In this document: positions 1 through 4,930 of the stretch, piece after piece | How positions within the stretch are numbered: position 1 is the stretch's first letter | Layout: the number at the start of each line of letters is the position of its first letter | Source of the DNA: an uncultured Candidatus Saccharibacteria bacterium | GTDB taxonomy: Bacteria > Patescibacteriota > Saccharimonadia > Saccharimonadales > Saccharimonadaceae | Direction: 5' to 3' | Length of the DNA: 6,623 nucleotides | Assembly (NCBI GenBank): GCA_948571325.1 | Contig: CAOZKB010000057.1 | Location: 1 to 6,623 of the forward strand | The notes under the pieces: model-generated | Told to the model about the DNA's origin: nothing | The model's input: the letters and a program-made list of their open reading frames with translations, nothing else | The model's database searches: none | Translations under genes and position numbers: made by a program

Positions 1-195
1 ATTTAAGACACGGTTAACTTGCCAACCATCAGCCTTAAGTGTACGGATTAGTAAATCCCAATAGACATACGCGGCATAGTTACCGATGTGGGGTGTACTA
101 TAAACGGTGGGGCCACAAGTGTAGATTTTTACCTCGTCGGGGTTTTGCGGCTTGAAAGTTTCAAGTTTGCGAGTGAGAGTATTATAAAGTTTCAT
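1..195 (-). CDS. cysS: Cysteinyl-tRNA synthetase, N-terminal 65 codons (runs off window)
   Basis: Only the first 65 codons are present, with no stop before the window edge. They begin MKLYNTLTRKLETFKP and contain CGPTVY (residues 27-32) followed by HIGN (36-39). These are the hallmark N-terminal motifs of class Ia cysteinyl-tRNA synthetase: Cys27 is the expected first zinc ligand and HIGN is the HIGH-type ATP-binding signature. The enzyme charges tRNA-Cys with cysteine in the cytoplasm. The ATG at 195 is supported by the family's conserved M-x-x-Y-N start and by AAGGA at 204-208, 8 bases upstream. The start lies inside the 3' end of the alpha/beta hydrolase gene (14-base overlap, different frame), so cysS is probably the third gene of the transcription unit led by the DHH phosphoesterase. 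Identification is firm; the rest of the gene cannot be judged. Confidence 0.95.
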   Translation of the reverse strand, partial: MKLYNTLTRKLETFKPQNPDEVKIYTCGPTVYSTPHIGNYAAYVYWDLLIRTLKADGWQVNRVLN

Positions 196-1057
196 CTTGG
201 TTTTCCTTGTCAACTTCTTGTGAAAGCTGGTTTAGTAAATTAACGATTTTGACACGCTTATTGGAGGTAATGTCGTGATGCGCGAGGACGTTGGTCATGG
301 TGAGATATTTGGCGTTATTGCGAGTAGCACGAGCAAGGTTAGCGCCTATCACGAGCGGATCAAAGCGGCCGTGAATAATAAGGGTGGGAGTGCGGATTTT
401 GGTAAAGGTTTGGTAATTATGACGGTTCAAGATGATATTATCTATTGAGCGCGCGAAAGCGGTAGTTTTGAGGTAGTTACTGCGGAAGCTGCTGAAGCGT
501 TGAATGAAGCGAGCGATAACTTCGATAGCTGGCTCATCTTCGGCTAGGCGATGCAAAGATGCATAAGAGCGCGTATAGACCCGATCGGGTAATTTTGCTA
601 GCTCATTTGGCATTAAGACGGGGGGTGAAACTAAAATGAGCTCTTTGAGATCAAAACGGTCTAGCTGATGGACCGCGTAATTAGCAGCGATAAGCCCCCC
701 CATAGAGTGTCCAGCCAGTACGAGCGGAGTGGTGATGTGAAGTTTTTCTAAGGTATTTTGCAGAGCTTGGTTATATTCGGTATAGTCATAGTCGAACCAG
801 TTAGCGTGGGGTGATTTACCAAACCCAAGCAAGTCCATTGAGATTAAGCGGATATCGTCAAGCTCATGTTGACGCGCCATTTGGCGAATAACTTTTTGCC
901 AAACGTCTGAGGTGGCAGCGATACCATGTAAAAAAACTACAGTGAGCTTGGGCTGGCCGATTTTAAGATTAGCTGTAACGCGCAGGCGTAGCGGACGATA
1001 GAAAACTTTGTACTTTAGCCAAGTGACTAAATCGTATGGATTGCGGATATTTGCCAT
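182..1057 (-). CDS. Alpha/beta hydrolase fold protein (serine hydrolase), substrate unknown
   Basis: A 291-residue protein with a complete alpha/beta hydrolase signature. FLHG (42-45) is the oxyanion-hole strand end, GHSMGG (116-121) is the nucleophile elbow with Ser118, HGRFDPL (229-235) puts the likely acid at Asp233, and AHHD (259-262) supplies the catalytic His (260 or 261). A helical cap probably occupies about 150-215. No signal peptide or membrane segment is apparent, so it is probably cytoplasmic. The family covers esterases, lipases, haloperoxidase-like and C-C bond hydrolases, and nothing here fixes the substrate. The ATG follows the TAA stop of the DHH gene with no gap and is served by GGGGGAG, which points to translational coupling. 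Its last 14 bases overlap the start of cysS. Fold and catalytic type are confident; function is not. Confidence 0.9.
   Translation of the reverse strand: MANIRNPYDLVTWLKYKVFYRPLRLRVTANLKIGQPKLTVVFLHGIAATSDVWQKVIRQMARQHELDDIRLISMDLLGFGKSPHANWFDYDYTEYNQALQNTLEKLHITTPLVLAGHSMGGLIAANYAVHQLDRFDLKELILVSPPVLMPNELAKLPDRVYTRSYASLHRLAEDEPAIEVIARFIQRFSSFRSNYLKTTAFARSIDNIILNRHNYQTFTKIRTPTLIIHGRFDPLVIGANLARATRNNAKYLTMTNVLAHHDITSNKRVKIVNLLNQLSQEVDKENQDETL
204..208 (-). promoter_or_regulatory. Shine-Dalgarno of cysS (AAGGA)
   Basis: AAGGA on the minus strand lies 8 bases before the cysS ATG, inside the last codons of the upstream hydrolase gene. It supports translation of cysS from the same mRNA as the hydrolase. 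Confidence 0.6.
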
Positions 1058-2071
1058 TTAGTCTCCCCCGGCATTGCTATGGCTTTGCGGCTCGACTTGA
1101 GTCTCGGCGGCTAACTGAGGGACAATCTTCACCAAATCTGCCACAACTTCATCATAGCTAGTATCATAAGTACGAAAACCGGCTGCGTAAGGATGGCCAC
1201 CACCGCCAAAATAGCCGGCAATTTGATCGGCAATCGGAATACTGGTGCGGACTTTACCAGTAACTTTGCCGTCCGGATAGGTTTTGACCGCTACGGCAAC
1301 TTCTACGCCAGAAACCAATCTAAGCTCTTCAATAATTAAAACATTTGGATTGTATTCATCAGAGTATAGCTGAATATCCTCGAATGGGATATGTACAGTA
1401 GCTAAAGTGCCATTCACAGCATAGTCAATTCGCTTAATCAAATCGGCTTTATAATCGAGAATACGAGGAGATTTTTTCATAAATTCGCGACGTTTTTCGT
1501 CAAGTTCGGCCGGGTTGGCACCAAGCTCGATTAGGTCGGCCATGACGCGCATCGTATCAGCAGTGACTGAAGAACTCACTAGTCCGAGCGTGTCGGAGGA
1601 AATCGCAGAATAGAGAGCTTCAGCTACCTCACGCGGAATGTCGAACTTTTGGTCACGGGCGATTTTGTAAATTAAATCAGCGCAGGCGGGGAGTGACTCA
1701 ATAATTGCTTCGTGTGGAAAATCTAAATCATCAGGAGTTTCGTGATGGTCGATGACGAGAACTGGTTTATTATAAAGACAATTTTTAATAGCTAAATCAT
1801 CGAGTAACTTCGAGAGTAATACGGTGGCGGCAGTGTCAACGATAATATAACCGTCAGCTTTGTAATCGAAGTCACTTTCTACGCGTGACCAATCGGGAAA
1901 GTAGCGCAAATATTTAGGAACATCAACGGGGCAATAGAGTGAATTTTCGCTATCTTGAAGAATATAATCCAAGGCAATGGCTGAGCCGAGTGAGTCGCCA
2001 TCGGGATTTTCGGCTTGAATAATACAGAGACGTTTTTTATCACGTAAAAATTCAGAAAATTTATCGTACAT
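1058..2071 (-). CDS. DHH/DHHA1 family phosphoesterase, NrnA-like (oligoribonuclease / pAp phosphatase type)
   Basis: A 337-residue protein with the two-domain DHH-DHHA1 layout of NrnA, which degrades nanoRNAs and cyclic-dinucleotide products and can dephosphorylate pAp. Visible motifs: motif I NPDGDSLGS (22-30) with Asp24 and Asp26; motif II VDT (78-80) with Asp79; DHH (108-110); motif IV SDT with Asp160; and the DHHA1 end RTSIP...GGGGHPYAAGF (275-299), which binds substrate. Length is typical or slightly long, with an extra polar tail after about residue 322. Oddity: the His that normally starts motif I (HxxPDxD) is Ala20 (QAENPDGD), codon GCC, two base changes from a His codon, so a single sequencing error does not explain it. 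The gene is first in its unit, and TATAAT stands 6 bases before the ATG with no Shine-Dalgarno, suggesting a leaderless mRNA. Family is certain; activity and exact substrate are open. Confidence 0.92.
   Translation of the reverse strand: MYDKFSEFLRDKKRLCIIQAENPDGDSLGSAIALDYILQDSENSLYCPVDVPKYLRYFPDWSRVESDFDYKADGYIIVDTAATVLLSKLLDDLAIKNCLYNKPVLVIDHHETPDDLDFPHEAIIESLPACADLIYKIARDQKFDIPREVAEALYSAISSDTLGLVSSSVTADTMRVMADLIELGANPAELDEKRREFMKKSPRILDYKADLIKRIDYAVNGTLATVHIPFEDIQLYSDEYNPNVLIIEELRLVSGVEVAVAVKTYPDGKVTGKVRTSIPIADQIAGYFGGGGHPYAAGFRTYDTSYDEVVADLVKIVPQLAAETQVEPQSHSNAGGD
1063..1069 (-). promoter_or_regulatory. Shine-Dalgarno of the hydrolase gene (GGGGGAG)
   Basis: GGGGGAG on the minus strand lies 5 bases before the hydrolase ATG and inside the final codons of the DHH gene (junction ACTAAATG). 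It fixes the hydrolase start and suggests re-initiation after termination of the upstream gene. Confidence 0.7.
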
Positions 2072-2077
2072 AGGTTA

Positions 2078-2107
2078 ATTATAGCACAAAATGTAAGATC
2101 TTAGCAA
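2078..2107 (-). promoter_or_regulatory. Extended -10 promoter of the DHH-hydrolase-cysS unit
   Basis: On the minus strand, TGC-TATAAT has its -10 hexamer at 2078-2083, and a weak -35 TTGCTA lies at 2102-2107 with an 18-base spacer. The hexamer ends only 6 bases (TAACCT) before the ATG at 2071, so a start 6-7 bases downstream of it would fall on or next to the A of the ATG. No Shine-Dalgarno lies between them. The predicted transcript is therefore leaderless (inference). Confidence 0.7.
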
Positions 2108-2114
2108 AAATGTA

Positions 2115-2143
2115 TTGACTTTTTGGATGAGGTGTGGTATAAT
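2115..2143 (+). promoter_or_regulatory. Near-consensus plus-strand promoter with no obvious gene
   Basis: TTGACT (2115-2120), 17 bases, then TATAAT (2138-2143) preceded by TGG, giving an extended -10. The predicted start is near 2150. It lies back to back with the unit 3 promoter, with 7 bases between the two -35 boxes. Downstream are the terminator hairpin and then the antisense strand of the CmpB-family gene. No plausible plus-strand gene follows. It could make a short or antisense RNA, or be a chance match. Confidence 0.45.
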
Positions 2144-2160
2144 AGAGAGATAGGGTGTAG

Positions 2161-2185
2161 AAAAGCCCCATTTTATAATGGGGCT
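2161..2185 (-). terminator. Intrinsic terminator after the CmpB-family gene
   Basis: A 9-bp perfect stem (arms 2164-2172 and 2177-2185, AGCCCCATT / AATGGGGCT) with a 4-base loop. On the minus strand it is followed by a short T tract (four T including the stem end, then C). It begins 10 bases after the TAA of the CmpB-family gene. The plus strand lacks a following T run, so it works best for minus-strand transcription. Confidence 0.75.
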
Positions 2186-2195
2186 AATGTGTGCT

Positions 2196-2903
2196 TTATT
2201 CTTTGGTTGGTTGTGATCTAGTATGGTTACTAGATTTAGGCGTAGATTTTTTGGTCTTTTGGCTGGGTTTTTGCTCGGGAAAGGCTTTGACGAGACGGCG
2301 ATTTAATTTACCCTTGTTCATAAGGATTTCGTGGATGCGCTCGGAAATTTCTTCAGTTGCATCACGTTCTGCTGTACCAACGGTGACGCGCACATCAAGA
2401 ATTAGCCAGAGCGACAAGGCAATGTCGGCAATAAGCCAAGCAAGCAGTAGGATAGCTAGCGTACATACTAACCAAATTGGCATAGTTGAGAAGAGCCACA
2501 AGAAAAACGGCGTAGCACATTTGATAATAATGATAGCGATAAGTCCGAAAGAAATTGCGGATTCGAGGCAAATACGCCCGTTGAGATTAAAGGCGCGGTC
2601 AGCGTAATCCCACCAGCGTACGCGGAAAAGTTTTTCCATCAAGAAACTAACGAAATATTCAAGAATGGCACTACCGACAACGCCAACGCAAAAAATGGCA
2701 AACCAGTTTTCGGCTTGTCCAAGAATGAGTGATAAGAGGACTGCGCCAACACCATAGATTGGACAGATAGGTCCGACGAGAAATCCCCGATTAACTAATT
2801 TGCGACGCTGAAGAATAGTAACAATAACTTCCATCAGCCAGCCGCAAAAAGAATAAATTATAAATAACAAGAACCAAATTGCAAGAGTGTACCAAAAATC
2901 CAT
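2196..2903 (-). CDS. CmpB-family integral membrane protein (putative type IV ABC transporter permease)
   Basis: A 235-residue polytopic membrane protein matching, by recollection, the ABC_trans_CmpB family: FIIYSFCGWLMEV (14-26), an NRGFLVGPICPIYG block (38-51), ILEYFVSFLMEKLF...WWDY (80-100) and NLNGRICLESAI (106-117). Hydrophobic segments lie at about 5-27, 47-62, 66-88, 112-130 and 142-168. A basic, Ser/Lys/Gln-rich cytoplasmic tail starts at about 175. The family name comes from automated ABC-permease annotation; its transport role is poorly established, and no ATPase partner is encoded here. The ATG abuts the TAG of rmuC with no gap and is served by GGAGGT, so the two are co-transcribed and probably coupled. 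A terminator follows. Family is likely; function is uncertain. Confidence 0.85.
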   Translation of the reverse strand: MDFWYTLAIWFLLFIIYSFCGWLMEVIVTILQRRKLVNRGFLVGPICPIYGVGAVLLSLILGQAENWFAIFCVGVVGSAILEYFVSFLMEKLFRVRWWDYADRAFNLNGRICLESAISFGLIAIIIIKCATPFFLWLFSTMPIWLVCTLAILLLAWLIADIALSLWLILDVRVTVGTAERDATEEISERIHEILMNKGKLNRRLVKAFPEQKPSQKTKKSTPKSSNHTRSQPTKE

Positions 2904-4055
2904 CTAGACCTCCAATTCCCCAATTATACGCCGACTATCTTCGCTTGGCAAGGTCTCGACATTCTTGAGTTTGCGCTCGATTTGACGCGAAGTGACTTCG
3001 GCATCGCCGATTTTGTTGGCAGTTTCTTGAAGTTTCTTTTTGGTGGCAGCAAGTAGGTCACCGAATTTGGAAAATTGAGTTTTGACGGCGCCGAGGGTTT
3101 GCCAAACTTCAGCGGAACGTTTTTCGATGGCAACCGAACGGAAGCCCATGGTGAGGCCAGACAAAATGACCGGTAAGGTGGAAGGTGAGGCAAGTGAGAC
3201 GTTAAATTTTTGGCGAATTTGTTCATTGAGACCGGGAATACGGAGGATTTCGGCATAAAGACTTTCGGTGGGCACAAACATCACGCCGAAATCCGTGGTG
3301 GCGGGTGGGTCGAGGTATTTGGTGGAGATTTTCTTGGCCTGTTCTTTGACATCATTGGCTAGGGCTTTGCGCAGAGCTTCGATGCTTGTCTTGTCGCCTT
3401 TATCATAGGCGGCGAGCAAACGACTGTAGTTTTCGACGGGAAATTTGGAATCGATGGGTAAATAAACGATATTTTCATCCTTGCCGGGCATCTTGACAGC
3501 AAATTCGACCCGGTCGCTAGTTCCCTGCTTAGTAATGGTGTTTTCGGAGTATTGCTCGGGTGCAAGGCAGTCTTGGATAATATTGCCAAGCTGAACTTCA
3601 CCGTAAATACCACGAGTTTTGACACCCTCCATCACTTTACGCAAATCACCTACGCCATTAGCAAGATTTTTCATTTCGCCGAGGCCTTGATATACTTGAG
3701 TAAGTTGACCAGAAATTTGTTTGAAACTTTGATTGAAGCGTTCTTCGACGGATTTTTGGAGTTTTTCGTCGACTGTGAGGCGCATTTCTTCAAGTTTTTT
3801 AGAATTATCGTCTTGGAGAGTTTTGACGCGAGTATCAAGAGTACGTTGAATATTATGGAGGTTCTCGGCAATCTCACGGCGATTTTCGCGGAAGGCGGTG
3901 TCGATGTTGGGGTTTAATTTATCGAGTGCAGCTTCAATGCGGATTAAACGCTCATCAAGCTTGGCGGTTTGAGCATCATTGGAGGTTTTGCGGGTAATGA
4001 GCCAGGCTAGTGCCGCTAAATTCAGTGCTCCCAAAGCTAGAATAATCATTTCCAT
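2904..4055 (-). CDS. rmuC: DNA recombination protein RmuC homologue
   Basis: A 383-residue protein with the RmuC architecture. An N-terminal hydrophobic segment (about 2-21) probably anchors it in the membrane, a long charged helical/coiled-coil region follows (about 30-145), and then the RmuC domain (about 146-345). Domain motifs seen: KTRGIYGEVQLGNII (146-160), VYLPIDSKFPVENYSRL (197-213) with the D-x-K of the restriction-endonuclease-like core at Asp202/Lys204, and TTDFGVMFVPTESLYAE (253-269). RmuC limits recombination between inverted repeats and is thought to be a nuclease. TATAAT ends 6 bases before the ATG and there is no Shine-Dalgarno, so the mRNA is probably leaderless. The CmpB-family gene follows without a gap. 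No truncation or missing motif was seen. Confidence 0.93.
   Translation of the reverse strand: MEMIILALGALNLAALAWLITRKTSNDAQTAKLDERLIRIEAALDKLNPNIDTAFRENRREIAENLHNIQRTLDTRVKTLQDDNSKKLEEMRLTVDEKLQKSVEERFNQSFKQISGQLTQVYQGLGEMKNLANGVGDLRKVMEGVKTRGIYGEVQLGNIIQDCLAPEQYSENTITKQGTSDRVEFAVKMPGKDENIVYLPIDSKFPVENYSRLLAAYDKGDKTSIEALRKALANDVKEQAKKISTKYLDPPATTDFGVMFVPTESLYAEILRIPGLNEQIRQKFNVSLASPSTLPVILSGLTMGFRSVAIEKRSAEVWQTLGAVKTQFSKFGDLLAATKKKLQETANKIGDAEVTSRQIERKLKNVETLPSEDSRRIIGELEV
2908..2913 (-). promoter_or_regulatory. Shine-Dalgarno of the CmpB-family gene (GGAGGT)
   Basis: GGAGGT on the minus strand lies within the last codons of rmuC; its GGAGG core ends 5 bases before the ATG (GGAGG-TCTAG-ATG). 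It fixes the start at 2903 and is consistent with coupling across the TAG|ATG junction. Confidence 0.8.
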
Positions 4056-4061
4056 GTCTAT

Positions 4062-4070
4062 ATTATAACA
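4062..4070 (-). promoter_or_regulatory. rmuC: Extended -10 promoter of the rmuC unit
   Basis: TGT-TATAAT on the minus strand, with its hexamer at 4062-4067, six bases (ATAGAC) before the rmuC ATG. No convincing -35 is seen at 16-19 base spacing. The extended -10 TG may compensate. The position predicts a leaderless transcript, as for the DHH gene. Confidence 0.65.
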
Positions 4071-4086
4071 TAAGGGTTATCTTTAG

Positions 4087-4123
4087 CTAGAAAAAGGATG
4101 CCTACCTAATATGGCATCCTTTT
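4087..4123 (-). terminator. Intrinsic terminator of the surface-protein operon
   Basis: An 11-bp perfect stem (arms 4092-4102 and 4113-4123, AAAAGGATGCC / GGCATCCTTTT) with a 10-base loop. On the minus strand it runs into TTTTTCTAG. It starts 15 bases past the TAA of the 259-residue gene. The A and T runs on both sides make it potentially bidirectional. Its downstream edge reaches the region where an rmuC -35 box would lie, so termination and the next initiation are almost adjacent. Confidence 0.85.
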
Positions 4124-4138
4124 GAGGCTTTGTCAGAA

Positions 4139-4918
4139 TTATTTAGTAGAGTCGGCCCAAAAACTCCAAATCAAGAAACTACCTTCTTCGCTAGGGTAAA
4201 TCCCCATCGGCAAAACAGACGTTAATACGGGGCGTGTAGGTGTCTCCTGTTCTTCTGGAGTATAGACGTAATATTCGTTACTTATAACGTCCTTATACTC
4301 TTTACCAAAGCGAATTTCTAGTTTACCCTGGATGTCATACATTAATTTTACTGGCTTATCAGCATATAGCTTAACGTTGCAGCCAATTGTGTTAATGTCT
4401 GGATGAATATTATACTCCTCATCCAATAAAGCGCTTCGTCTAATTGCACAAAGCATATAATTATCTTGACTTGTTGGGTTGATGGTCTCCGGTATATTTA
4501 CTAGTATGTCTAACGGTGGCCCCACCAGCCGCTCTTTGTCGGCTTGCGTGTTAAATGTAGCATCATTACGTAGAAAAATGAGAACGCAATAGGTCTTTCC
4601 AGGCTCAATTTTCACCGGTTCATTATCATGGGTGAGGTGAAAATCGAGTTGACCGTCTTCTGGTATTTCTTGGATGAACATAAAATTACGCTCATCACCG
4701 ACGACCGGATGATTAACGACAGAGTTTAGCGTAGGCTGTTCAATTTTGTCTTCAATCTCATATACTACCTGTTCCGAGCTAACCTGGTCTATGTCTTCTT
4801 TACTGCTGCAACCAGTGCATAGAAGGATGATTGCACAAGCCAAAGTAACCCGCATAGCACCCAACATCATGGCAGTAATAACAGTAACTACCTTCCAAAT
4901 ATTTGATTCGTTTTTCAT
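4139..4918 (-). CDS. Membrane-anchored or lipoprotein-like extracytoplasmic protein, paralogous to its upstream neighbour
   Basis: A 259-residue protein of unknown function. The N-terminus is hydrophobic (about 8-36) and ends LLCTGC-SSK, resembling a lipobox with Cys37 as the lipidation site, although Cys at -3 is atypical; uncleaved anchoring is the alternative. A polar stretch follows, then an extracytoplasmic domain from about residue 62: NSV...V.GDER (65-77), PVKIEPGKTYCVLIFLRND (101-119), IGCNVKLYADKP (178-189) and a C-terminal PSEEGSFLIWSFWA (242-255). Cys111, Cys157 and Cys180 are in the exported part. The same blocks occur in the neighbouring 496-residue protein. From memory they resemble secreted proteins of Actinobacteria and other Gram-positives with NSI..NP..GDER.F and HNN blocks; this was not searched. 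AGGAGGGG supports the ATG at 4918; a later Met22 would give a shorter signal but lacks a Shine-Dalgarno. Second large gene of its operon, terminator after. Confidence 0.8.
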   Translation of the reverse strand: MKNESNIWKVVTVITAMMLGAMRVTLACAIILLCTGCSSKEDIDQVSSEQVVYEIEDKIEQPTLNSVVNHPVVGDERNFMFIQEIPEDGQLDFHLTHDNEPVKIEPGKTYCVLIFLRNDATFNTQADKERLVGPPLDILVNIPETINPTSQDNYMLCAIRRSALLDEEYNIHPDINTIGCNVKLYADKPVKLMYDIQGKLEIRFGKEYKDVISNEYYVYTPEEQETPTRPVLTSVLPMGIYPSEEGSFLIWSFWADSTK

Positions 4919-4922
4919 TTTA

Positions 4923-4930
4923 CCCCTCCT
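4923..4930 (-). promoter_or_regulatory. Shine-Dalgarno of the 259-residue gene (AGGAGGGG)
   Basis: AGGAGGGG overlaps the TAG stop of the upstream gene (TAGGAGGGG) and lies 4 bases before the ATG at 4918 (GGAGG core 6 bases away). It decides the long start over internal Met codons and couples the two genes. Confidence 0.85.

Noticed and set aside
2191..2607. 138-codon plus-strand open frame just downstream of the plus-strand promoter
   Set aside because: It lies wholly antisense to the well-supported CmpB-family gene, starts at GTG without a Shine-Dalgarno, and reads as low-complexity shadow sequence.
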